64,000 bases of DNA from JAHJDR01 sp964609965 (GTDB lineage: Bacteria; UBA10199; JADGCS01). The notes beneath the pieces were generated by a model. That model did not search any database, was not told the origin of the DNA, and was given only the letters and a program-made list of their open reading frames with translations. This document shows, in pieces, positions 1 to 9,300 of this stretch. The stretch's first letter is position 1, and each line of letters opens with the position of its first letter. A program made the position numbers and the translations under genes. The stretch is from contig CAZSTS010000003.1 of the NCBI GenBank assembly GCA_964609965.1, positions 1 to 64,000 on the forward strand. The letters run 5' to 3'.

Positions 1-3
1 TCT

Positions 4-318
4 TCATACCAAGCTTTTAGTGCTCGCTTTGGGGCACTTCCTTTTTGAACTCAGGAAGAGTCTATTTTTGATTGTTTTGAGTTCACATCCTGGTCGCGAA
101 AATGACCCAGAACTTATTGCAGGATTAATTAGTGTATTCGAAGAAATACTTGAGCTTGTTGAATAATTGCTATTGGAAGTATCATATTTTGAAAAATCCA
201 ATTCTGGTAAATTGGCGAGGGTTGTTAGGCTGGCTTTTCCTGAAGAGGAGGTAGTAGATGAACAGGCAACAGAAAAAATGATTAATAAAAAAATTATTAA
301 GAACGTTTTTAAATTCAT
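4..318 (-). CDS. small Ser/Thr-rich lipoprotein
   Basis: Unrecognised 104-residue secreted protein. The sequence starts MNLKTFLIIFLLIIFSVACS, a charged N-end, hydrophobic core and lipobox (VAC with the Cys as the lipidated residue), so it should be an outer- or inner-membrane lipoprotein. The mature part begins with a Ser/Thr/Gly linker and has no domain I know. An in-frame ATG 14 codons upstream exists, but the chosen start has a strong GAGGGGG ribosome site just before it and begins directly with the signal peptide. It is alone on the minus strand at the window edge; the stop lies inside the window, so the gene is complete. Confidence 0.6.
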   Translation of the reverse strand: MNLKTFLIIFLLIIFSVACSSTTSSSGKASLTTLANLPELDFSKYDTSNSNYSTSSSISSNTLINPAISSGSFSRPGCELKTIKNRLFLSSKRKCPKASTKSLV

Positions 319-485
319 TTTTCCCCCTCTTTTTGATCGCAAGCAATTGGCTAAATACATATTATATAATATTAGACCTAATAAGTAAATTAGTCTTAAG
401 ACTCATATAATTGCATAAAATCATTTGAGGGCAAGGCCTTTAGTGGAAAACCTTATGGCATAGCAGGTTTTTTTCTAGGAATTAG

Positions 486-546
486 TTGTTGACCAAAAGG
501 TGACAGTCAATTTTCCTGAGCTTGTCGAAGGAAAATCGGTCAACAA
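486..546. repeat. nested inverted repeat, intergenic
   Basis: In the gap between the first lipoprotein gene and the glutamate synthase-like gene. Outer arms TTGTTGACC (486-494) and GGTCAACAA (538-546) pair perfectly; inner arms ATTTTCCT (510-517) and AGGAAAAT (529-536) pair perfectly around a loop containing the core CTTGTCGAAGG. That core is the reverse complement of the CCTTCGACAGGCTCAGGA-type repeat seen at 35.3 kb. It could act as a terminator-like hairpin for the minus-strand gene 608-2251, but no clear T-run follows. Confidence 0.5.
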
Positions 547-607
547 AGTTAGATCTGACAATAGGAATATGCATGTACTTTTTTTGCGGAAAGTAGCCCG
601 ACACTTT

Positions 608-2251
608 TTATGAATTAAGCACAGCTAGGGCAGCTTCGTGTTGAGCTGTTGTCATATAAGGAATTCCTGTTTCAGTCTCTGTCTCACGATTAGCGCTCAT
701 CAAATCGTTTCGTGAGAGTTCTGATAATCTGAATTTACGAGCTCCAGCCATAAACTGTTGCAAACCGCAAGACAGCTTATCCACGTATGAATACATGGCA
801 ATCGCTCCGTACGGGATGTCTTTTTTCATGGCTTTCTTTCCAACCTTATTCTTAACAGCTTCCCAACCTGCAAAAATCTCTTCAGGGTATTTACCCAAAG
901 TGCTTACAGTTGTTGGCAGTGTTTCCCAATGACCGTTTAGTTCAGATCTTTTTTCAGGTTTAAAAACACCTTCGATATTGCTGCCTAGGTAACCTGGGAT
1001 CATGGGAGCTCGGCCCATACAAACCAGTTTGGTGTAGGGAGCTCCTAAGGCGAGTGCTTTGAAAATATGATCTTCTCTGGCAAAACCACCTCCCAATGAT
1101 ATATCAGGAACTAATATGCCTTTGTTCTCGAGGATCTTGCAGTATTCATAAACCTTGGCGTGCAAGGCGAGTGATGGCACACCCCAGTGTTGCATCATAT
1201 TCCATGGACTCATGCCAGTACCAGCCCCAGAACCATCGATGGTAACCAAATCAAGACCAGCATCAGCAGAGTAACGTAATGCCATTGCCAATCCTTCCAT
1301 ACCATAGGAGCCGGTTTTTAGTGTTATTCGCTTGTAGCCTAGTTTTCTCAAGTTCGCGACTGAGTTCATAAAACTTTCGCGTACCTGCTCAGGTGATTCA
1401 AGATTAGTTGCCCCGAGGCGACTGTGTCTGGCAAAGGCCGTGATAGCACGAGATTCAAACGCAGCTTGTACAGAAGGATCATAAGGGTCAGGGTCAACAA
1501 TATAGCCACGGTCTTTGAGAAACTTGGCATACTCAAGCGAAGTTACTTGGATCTCACCCCCAATGTTTTTAGCTCCTTGACCCCACTTGAGCTCAATCAC
1601 AACCTTATCACCGTATTTTTCTATGATGTATTCGGCAACCCCATTACGTGTGTCTTCGACATTCATTTGAACAATAATAGTACCAAAGCCATCAAAGTAT
1701 CGTAGATAAGTTTCAACTCGTCTTTCGAGTTCAGGTGCTGATGTGATTTTACCGCCTTGTATTTGGGAATCTCTATCAACTCCGGCTACGTTTTCACCAA
1801 CAACCAGAGGGATCCCACTCAGTGCGGCACCAACGGCGAATGATGGCCAATACTTACCGGCAATAAACGTGGAGCCAAGGGCTCCGGTCATGATAGGTAC
1901 GCGGCATTTTGTTTTGAATTCACGTCCAAAACTTGTTTCTAAATCCACGTTTGTGAAAACGCAGTCATCAGGGTTATGAGTCATTTTGCTATCAATGCCA
2001 TGGGATCCATAGGCATAACCCTGAATTCTTAGAGCATGGTACCCTACGCCAACCGACGTGACATTAGATGAGCCTGATGTTGTGTTGCCAAAATCTCTGG
2101 GATACAGCACAGACCTTCCTTTTAAGGATGATAGCCATGTTTCGCATTTACCCTTACATCCTGAATCACAGAGTGTGCAAAGGCCAGATTCTGCGGCTGT
2201 GCCACGATTAACTGTTCCGAGCGCATCGTTTTTCTTTGGAAATTTCCACAT
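608..2251 (-). CDS. FMN-binding glutamate synthase-like protein
   Basis: 547-residue cytoplasmic protein matching the stand-alone glutamate synthase central/FMN domain family (GltB2-like, as in archaeal-type GOGAT). It has a Cys-rich N-terminus (Cys25, 28, 32, 36) that may hold an Fe-S cluster, then a TIM-barrel FMN domain with the signature IDGSGAGTGMSPW near residue 345 and the phosphate-binding run DISLGGGFAREDHIFKALALGA. Family members transfer ammonia to 2-oxoglutarate with reduced FMN; whether this one makes glutamate or has a related role cannot be told, as no amidotransferase or small-subunit gene is adjacent. Start supported by a perfect AGGAGG site. It is alone on the minus strand, separated from upstream genes by a perfect palindrome. 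Confidence 0.85.
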   Translation of the reverse strand: MWKFPKKNDALGTVNRGTAAESGLCTLCDSGCKGKCETWLSSLKGRSVLYPRDFGNTTSGSSNVTSVGVGYHALRIQGYAYGSHGIDSKMTHNPDDCVFTNVDLETSFGREFKTKCRVPIMTGALGSTFIAGKYWPSFAVGAALSGIPLVVGENVAGVDRDSQIQGGKITSAPELERRVETYLRYFDGFGTIIVQMNVEDTRNGVAEYIIEKYGDKVVIELKWGQGAKNIGGEIQVTSLEYAKFLKDRGYIVDPDPYDPSVQAAFESRAITAFARHSRLGATNLESPEQVRESFMNSVANLRKLGYKRITLKTGSYGMEGLAMALRYSADAGLDLVTIDGSGAGTGMSPWNMMQHWGVPSLALHAKVYEYCKILENKGILVPDISLGGGFAREDHIFKALALGAPYTKLVCMGRAPMIPGYLGSNIEGVFKPEKRSELNGHWETLPTTVSTLGKYPEEIFAGWEAVKNKVGKKAMKKDIPYGAIAMYSYVDKLSCGLQQFMAGARKFRLSELSRNDLMSANRETETETGIPYMTTAQHEAALAVLNS

Positions 2252-2461
2252 AGGTTCCTCCTGATGAAAGGGTTGATTCTAAAGTATAATCACGAACTAG
2301 GGTAGATTGACACGAATTCTTTTTGATCAGTTTGATCAGCTTGGTCTTCGGACTTCGGGTTTCGTAGGAGCTATTTTCTTGTTTGGTCAAAAAAACTAAA
2401 TAGTATTTCGAATTGAAATGCAAATCATTTTTCGTGTTACAAGTATTTTTTTGATTGAAGT

Positions 2462-2503
2462 CTTATTTGTTTTTGTGTCCTAAAGGACACAAAAACAAAT
2501 AAG
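2462..2503. terminator. perfect 20-bp palindrome, likely terminator
   Basis: Arms CTTATTTGTTTTTGTGTCCT (2462-2481) and its exact reverse complement (2484-2503) flank AA. It lies 39 bases after the stop of the minus-strand beta-helix gene and before the glutamate synthase-like gene. The T-rich and A-rich arms would give a U-rich end on the transcript, so it is plausible as a factor-independent terminator in either direction. The rest of the 290-base gap shows nothing else. Confidence 0.6.
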
Positions 2504-2541
2504 ATAAAGATAGGGAGTGAGTTTTGATTTGAGACAACACC

Positions 2542-3990
2542 CTAAGGTTTTGGAACACTTGGCGGCGGAGCAATCTTCAATTTCGATGAGGTCACTTCAT
2601 TGTATACATTTCCAAACATGTAATTGTCTTTATAGATCTTTGGGACTGAGTTTTCTATGTTGATGGCAAAAACCGCGAACATGATATTATTTTTGCGAAT
2701 AGTCCCCCCTTTCACATCATAATAAAGAAGACCTGCTCGATCAGCACTAAAGAAAGTATTGCCTACAACATCGCCAATAGAAGCAACAACAACAAGACTA
2801 TCACCATACTCTTTATTTAACTTAAAGGTTTTATGAACACCATTATCACTCAATGTGAATTTCGTTGTATGATATATTTGTATGCCAACATACTGATTGC
2901 CCATAAGAGCAGATTTAGTGATGGTTGCATTGCCTACCTGACAGACAGCGATTCCTCCTTTTTGGTTATAAGTTACGATAACATTTTGGATAACCACCTG
3001 ATTGAGGTTTTTGTACATCTTGTTAGCTGAATCAGCACAGTAAGCGCGAATGGTTGATCCGACCGGTGGTGCCTTTGTAATTTTTCCAGCAGCAACAATA
3101 CCAATCGAATTATGAGAAACGCGTGAATTGATAATCGATGAAGATCCCTCAATCATCAAACCGTGAGTGTTGTATTCAACCAAGCTGTTCACAATTTGAA
3201 ATTTATTTACATACCCAAAAACTCCATATTTAGAATCCATGATGTAAACATTGTTTAACTTGATTTCATGAACGGCTCCTCCAGGTTCATCTGTGCCTGC
3301 AACAATGGCTGCCCAATCACCACGCACGGAAATGCCATTGAGACAAAACGTAGTTTCAGGGGCAATGGATATAGCTGGTTGACTGCCATCAAGGGCAATG
3401 AGCTTTGGTTGATCTAGTTCTTCGTATCCATGCTCATACAATCCTGACTCACTTTTGTTTTTCGCCTCTAATATGATGTGCGCGTCTTGTGGTATTTGGA
3501 TATTTTCTTCATACACTCCAGAACTGATAACGATGCGGCCGCGAAATCCATACTCGTTGAGTTTATCAATGGCTGCATTAATGGACTCTGCTTTGTCCTC
3601 TTGAGTAGGATCAAATTCAATGCCTTGTGTGACAAAAATGGTTGGAAAGTTGTTATCAGGAACCTGACATGTGTCAAATTCCTCATCAGTTTCTGATTCT
3701 GCTGGCTCTTCTGAATCTGAAGAATAGGAAACTTCTTCTGTGCCATCTTCATAAACAAGCAAGATTTCATTCAACCCATCGCCATCCTCATCATCAATGA
3801 ACTCAACATAATCAACCCCTTGTCCTCTGGGTTGCTCTCTATCAACTATAAAACCATCCTCATCAATGGTATCGACATTATAATAGTCTTCATCAAATGA
3901 CCTTGATAATGCAGGAGTTGATGAAAGTAGAGTTACAACAGTAACAAGTAGTATGCTTAATAAGATTTTTACTAAATATGAGTGTTTCAT
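2542..3990 (-). CDS. secreted parallel beta-helix protein
   Basis: 482-residue exported protein. It starts with a typical signal peptide (MKHSYLVKILLSILLVTVV, cleavage near ALS-RS), followed by an acidic segment with an EF-hand-like DDEDGDG run and then, from about residue 115, repeats typical of right-handed parallel beta-helix proteins (NosD/pectate-lyase-like fold: many short N-V-I-x-N/G-I-x turns). No catalytic residues of a polysaccharide lyase can be assigned. Longer in-frame upstream Met codons lie in the preceding gene; the chosen start follows an AAAGGAAC site and begins the signal peptide. It sits 13 bases after the transglutaminase-like gene and is probably co-transcribed with it. 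Confidence 0.7.
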   Translation of the reverse strand: MKHSYLVKILLSILLVTVVTLLSSTPALSRSFDEDYYNVDTIDEDGFIVDREQPRGQGVDYVEFIDDEDGDGLNEILLVYEDGTEEVSYSSDSEEPAESETDEEFDTCQVPDNNFPTIFVTQGIEFDPTQEDKAESINAAIDKLNEYGFRGRIVISSGVYEENIQIPQDAHIILEAKNKSESGLYEHGYEELDQPKLIALDGSQPAISIAPETTFCLNGISVRGDWAAIVAGTDEPGGAVHEIKLNNVYIMDSKYGVFGYVNKFQIVNSLVEYNTHGLMIEGSSSIINSRVSHNSIGIVAAGKITKAPPVGSTIRAYCADSANKMYKNLNQVVIQNVIVTYNQKGGIAVCQVGNATITKSALMGNQYVGIQIYHTTKFTLSDNGVHKTFKLNKEYGDSLVVVASIGDVVGNTFFSADRAGLLYYDVKGGTIRKNNIMFAVFAINIENSVPKIYKDNYMFGNVYNEVTSSKLKIAPPPSVPKP

Positions 3991-4003
3991 TTTGTTCCTT
4001 TTT

Positions 4004-5947
4004 TTATTGATAGTCTTTATGCTGTTCAAATTGTTTCTTGGTCGCATTGACATCCTGACAAGTATATTCAGTGGCGCATTCCTTTGCTCTATTCCAATAA
4101 TCATTCGCCGTACGATTAGTAGGAAGATTTAATGATGTAATATTTCCTTGGTTTAAGATGGGATCAACGATTGATTGCAGACCACTTTTTCCTGAGTATG
4201 AATAGTAGCTATCACAAACATACTTTACAAGACGATAGCTGCAAAGCTGATATTGATTTTCAAGGATCCATTTACCATTTGTGTCCGAAGAATATGTTGT
4301 TGTATCATTTGTTTTCTTATACGCGGTTGTTTGTCGATCACTCATGAGCCAGTAACCACCAAAATAGCCATAATTTGCATAGTCTTCATAGGTTGCCGAA
4401 GATTTTAAACCAAAACCTATGCCAGGATAAACTTTATGCAGATCATAAATAAAACCCCACTGCTTGAGCTCATAAGGTGTTTGCCAATGCTGATAAAAAT
4501 ACGCCCATTTTGCATCTTCTTTTGATAATTTATTACCAAATTCATCTATGGGAAATATTGGTTCGTGTTGAGAGAAGGCATAGATATCATCGGTATGCCA
4601 TAAAACGAGTGGATCAGTAGATCCCCATGCATAAATTAATCCGCGATGAGTTCTATTACCATAATGAGTTGTTTTTTCATTCATCTCTTGTGTTCCTATA
4701 TTGAGTAATGGGATATTTATGGAGCGAGCCAAATCCGAAAATATATTTGAAGCTCCATGGCAGCCAGAAAAAGCGATAACAAGTTTTTTTGTCTTTGTTT
4801 TATCCCAAACAGGTATTTTTGCTGTTAAACGATCTTTAAGAAAAACATTTTTACTCCAATCATAAGAAGATCCTCCTAGGTCTGATCCATGAGCAACATG
4901 ATCGCGCATCCACATTGTCAAATTGGCGAGTGTCTCTTCTTCATCTCCACCTAAGAGATTCTCGGTTTGAGATTTGGTTAGGCCTGTAATGAAATCAAAA
5001 CCAACGCGTGGATCACAATGAAATACCCCAACTTGTTTAGCACGAAAAGCTGATTGAAAATCTTGTCCTGGTTTTATGTGAGTAGGATAATTTTTGTTAG
5101 CAGATAAATCTATGATTGTATGATAGCGATCCGAAGACAATAATTCATTAAGTTCTGTTCCAGGACGACTTGCTATACTCCAGGGAACAAGCCCTTCTGA
5201 CTCAAGATAAAGCGCATGGGCTACATGAGCAGCATAAACATCAAAGGCTTCATTTTTTGTGAGATAAGTATAACCCGTTGAATTAGTATTTTTCTTAGGA
5301 TCAGGGCAGCTCATTCCAAGATCTTCGACATCATCAATAAGACCCTGATAAAAATAATCAATTCGAGCTTTTTGTGCGGGTGTCCAGTTAAGATAAGATG
5401 TTTTCACGCCAGTAGCATCTTCCCATACAATGCGATCACGCAAAACAGGGCAACCCTTAAGACGAATATTTAAGGGGACAGTATTATCGATAGCTGATAT
5501 TTCTCCTTCATAGACATTGTATTCTGAGTTGTGAAAACGATTATTTTCAAAATGGGTTTCCATTTCATATTCACTATCTTGTGGTGTGGGTTGTGGATTC
5601 TCTTTTGGTTCATTATAATAACCTTCATTTGAAAAAGGATTCTCTTCGTAAAAATCAACGATAGATGGTTTAACATAACCATTTCCACTTAAGTCACATA
5701 ACTTAGTAAATGTTCTATGGGGATCAATTTCATACATTTCATGATCAAGATAGGCTTCCTCATCTAGGATATAATAATCTTCTTCTTCTTCTTCACTCTC
5801 TTCTTCATAGAATTTTTCATCCCATTCATATTCAATTAATTCATATGCTTCTTCAAATTCAAAGGCCCAAGCCATTGAGGTTAGTGAAAAAATAAGCCCT
5901 ATAATTGTAAAATATATTATAAATTTGATGTTAAATATATGTTTCAT
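4004..5947 (-). CDS. secreted transglutaminase-like protein
   Basis: 647-residue exported protein with signal peptide (MKHIFNIKFIIYFTIIGLIF, cleavage near AWA-FE) and a strongly acidic Glu/Tyr-rich stretch right after it. A transglutaminase-like (papain-fold) core is suggested by GCHGASNIFSDLARSINIP around Cys396, then His434 in THRGLIYAWG and Asp453 in WHTDD, in the order and spacing of the Cys-His-Asp triad of bacterial transglutaminase-core proteins. Such proteins act as peptidases or cross-linkers outside the cytoplasm; the actual substrate is unknown. The chosen start has GGGGAAG upstream; two Met codons further upstream are possible. It is followed closely by the beta-helix gene. The family call is by motif only. 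Confidence 0.5.
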   Translation of the reverse strand: MKHIFNIKFIIYFTIIGLIFSLTSMAWAFEFEEAYELIEYEWDEKFYEEESEEEEEDYYILDEEAYLDHEMYEIDPHRTFTKLCDLSGNGYVKPSIVDFYEENPFSNEGYYNEPKENPQPTPQDSEYEMETHFENNRFHNSEYNVYEGEISAIDNTVPLNIRLKGCPVLRDRIVWEDATGVKTSYLNWTPAQKARIDYFYQGLIDDVEDLGMSCPDPKKNTNSTGYTYLTKNEAFDVYAAHVAHALYLESEGLVPWSIASRPGTELNELLSSDRYHTIIDLSANKNYPTHIKPGQDFQSAFRAKQVGVFHCDPRVGFDFITGLTKSQTENLLGGDEEETLANLTMWMRDHVAHGSDLGGSSYDWSKNVFLKDRLTAKIPVWDKTKTKKLVIAFSGCHGASNIFSDLARSINIPLLNIGTQEMNEKTTHYGNRTHRGLIYAWGSTDPLVLWHTDDIYAFSQHEPIFPIDEFGNKLSKEDAKWAYFYQHWQTPYELKQWGFIYDLHKVYPGIGFGLKSSATYEDYANYGYFGGYWLMSDRQTTAYKKTNDTTTYSSDTNGKWILENQYQLCSYRLVKYVCDSYYSYSGKSGLQSIVDPILNQGNITSLNLPTNRTANDYWNRAKECATEYTCQDVNATKKQFEQHKDYQ

Positions 5948-6162
5948 AATCTTCCCCATGTTTTGCGTGATAATGTTCATAATGCATAAAATGTACCAAA
6001 GTAGAAATGTCTTGTATCCATTGGTTATAATTGAAGAATAACCATTCTCAAGGTTTGCTAACAGACATGATTATTGGGAGAGTGTATTTTAAAAAATCTT
6101 TTCCAAGCAACCCTGTCTCCTCTCTGACCTATATATAAGCGCTTTTGTACCTGTCGCTAAAC

Positions 6163-6262
6163 ATCCATCTGCTGCGTTGCTCGCTTCACCCATAATCCTC
6201 ACGTATATCCATTATACGCTCCGGTTATGGGTTTGCTGGCGCCTTGCATCTGGATATTTTTC
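6163..6262. repeat. ~100-bp imperfect palindromic repeat
   Basis: Between the divergent transglutaminase-like gene and the fatty-acid operon (gap 5948-6349). Outer arms ATCCATCTGCTGCGTTGC and GCCTTGCATCTGGAT, a perfect inner CCCATAA/TTATGGG pair and a central CGTATA-TCCAT-TATACG hairpin form one long stem, ending with TTTTTCAACAGGC. I recognise this as a widespread bacterial intergenic palindromic repeat of unknown function. The rest of the gap shows no clear promoter. Confidence 0.75.
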
Positions 6263-6349
6263 AACAGGCCCAGGAAAACAGGATTTTGTAATAGTTCCAT
6301 TAATTGGAAAGCCAATCAAAACAATAAGTTAAGATAGGTTGTAGAAACA

Positions 6350-9300
6350 TTGAATAAACGAAAAATACATAAAGTCCTCATAGCTAATCGTGGTGAACCT
6401 GTTCGAAGAGCCATCAAGACTTTTCAAAAAATAGGTATAAAATCCGTAACCATAGCTATTTCCGATGATCTTTCAGCTGACTGGATTGCTGAAAGTGATG
6501 AATGTAGTGAGGTGGGCTCTTACTTAAATGCCGATGAAATTGCTTTGGCTGCAAAAAAGGCAGGTTGTGACGGCGTATGGCCTGGTTGGGGGTTTTTATC
6601 TGAAAATGCAGATTTTGCAAAAGCTGTTATTGAGAATGATCTTGTTTGGTTAGGGCCATCACGTGATGTGATTTCAACAATGGGCTCTAAATCTGAGGCA
6701 ACAGAAATTGCTAAGAAAGCAGGGTTGAAAACAATTCCAGAAATAAGTCTTCAACCAAAAGAAGCCCCTCAAGAGACTTACAAAGAACTCAAAGAAGCTG
6801 CCAAAGAAATTGGCATGCCGCTTCTTCTCAAACCAGCTTTGGGTGGTGGAGGTAAAGGACAGGCTATTATTCATGATGAAAATGAAATTGAAGCTTCTTG
6901 GAATCAGGTTTTTCAAATAAATAAAAATCTTTTCAAATCAGGACCCATAATCGTTCAACGTTTTTTCACTCAAGCCAGGCATATCGAAACTCAAATATTA
7001 GCAGACAACTATGGATCAGTAGTCGTTTTAGGAGAACGTGAGTGCACTGTTCAGCGAAGAAATCAAAAGGTTATCGAAGAATCCCCCTCGCCAGCCTTAA
7101 CTGATGATCAACGAGCCGCGCTTATCGAGTCTTCGGCCAGCTTTGCCCATAGTGTAGGCTATTCAAGCGCTGGCACAATCGAATTTCTCTATTCAGAGGG
7201 GGATTTTTATTTCCTAGAAATGAACACGCGTTTGCAAGTAGAGCACCCTGTTACCGAAGAAACAACACGCATTCTCAAAGAAGGGAAAGAATGTCGCGTT
7301 GATCTCATTCAAGAAATGGTTTTAGTGGCACAGGGCGAAAGACTTTCTTTTAATCAATCTCAAGTTTTGAGAAAAGGACATGCCATTGAAGCTCGTATTT
7401 ATGCTGAAGACCCAGAAAAAGATTTTCAACCAGCCCCTGGAACAATCGCATCTTATAGTTTTCCACAAGATGAGGGTTTGCGTTGTGACGCGGCTTTTTC
7501 TTCTGCTCCCTTTACAGTAAGTCCTCATTTTGACTCTATGATAGCCAAAGTAATTGCCTGGGATGATAATAGAGAAAAAACAATTTCAAAACTAAGTCAT
7601 GCACTTCAAAAGGTTGTTATTCTGGGTTTAACGACGAACACAGGTCTTTGTAAGAGAGTGCTATCTCACGAAGATTTCAAGCAAGGTCAGTATTATACAA
7701 ATCTTCTGGCTCAAAACCCTCAGTTACAATGTGAACAAATAGAATCACCTGGTTTATGGTTTGCTGTAGGAACAGCCATAGAATACCATCAATACTTAGC
7801 TCAAATTCGAGAGACTTTAAAATCCACACAACCAACAAGCCTTCAACATATTTTATCTAAGATACCCCAGAACAGCGTTTGTTATGAAGCCCATATGCAG
7901 CATCAACAAGCGCAATTGACAGTAGAAGAAAGATCAGAAGGTAATTTTTGCGTATCCTCTGCAAATTGGGAGTTCTGTCTAAAAATCATTCAACGAAACG
8001 AAAATGAATTTTCAATAATTCTTCCTGATGGACAACTGATATCCGTGAGAACTCACAGCGCTGATAAATTTAAGCGACATCTTTGTATGCAAGGCCGGTC
8101 TTTTTATTTGGATGTTTTTCCAAGTGGTCAGACTCTAAAATTAGATCCTCATGCTTCACCCATGACTGGTATGATTGTTGATGTCTGCGTTAGTGTTGGC
8201 GACAAGGTGAAAAAAGGTCAGGAACTCTATCAAATTGAAGCCATGAAGATGATGACATCAATAAAAGCCACACATGACGGTGTTATTGAAGAAGTTCTTA
8301 AAAATGCATCAGACGTTGCTAAATCTGGAGAGTCTGTGCTGACGCTGTCTTCAGAAGAGTCTTTGCAAGATGATCAGGTTATTGAAAATGGCAATCTTGG
8401 CTATTCACTTAAACAATCAGAAGTTTCTGAGCTTGACGATATTAAAAATTATTTCCTAGGTTATGATGTGGCCCATGAGTGGGTAGATCAATGTATTGAT
8501 AAGGTATCACAGAAAATTAAAACCAAACAGATCAAGGGAAACGATTTTGCACTCATGGTTTCCACGATCTTAAAAGCGCGCCAAGAATTAAAAGATATGT
8601 TTTCAAATAATGAACATATTTTAACTTTTTTGGCTGAGCAAGAAGATCAGGCATCAGATCTTATACCCTATGCAGAGAAAGCAAGCCTTGAAGAACTATT
8701 TCAAAATTATGGAGTGGGATCTCTTTCAGATCTAGATAAAAATCCAAAAACACTCATTCGTTTCTTCCAGGCATTTAAAAACGATTCTAAAGTCAAAAAA
8801 GAAAAAATGATTCGTCTTTTGACTCTCTGTCAATCTACGGGAAGCTGCCACCAAAATCTGACAAGTCCTTTAGTGTCATGGCTTAAAACAAAACCTATTT
8901 TGAGCGAAATTGAAAAAAATGATATTTGGGCGCTTCTGTACTTACTCAGTCCTGAAAAATATTATGAAATAGGAAAATTGCCAGTTGCCCTAGAGTTTTT
9001 GCAAGAATACCGTATGGTCAAAAGGAATCCAGCTTATGATTTTGATCTAGGTGAATATGATAGATTAAAGCAAGAGCTTGATAGCGGAAATGAATGCCAA
9101 TCATTGGAATTCGAAGATTTTCCAGGTTACTTAAAGCCGTATCTTAAAAAATGGTTTCAACATTTTGTAGGAAGAAAGCTTGTCCTGCCTAAAGCAATTG
9201 CCAATAAAGATGTACATTTGTTTGAATTGTTTCCCGCTCAAAATCCCTCTAAGGATAATACTATTCCTCCTCGCTTTATTGCCTTGTCCTTGGTTTCTCA

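Noticed and set aside
2208..2423. 71-codon open frame before the glutamate synthase-like gene
   Set aside because: Overlaps the true gene start in another frame, and has no ribosome site.
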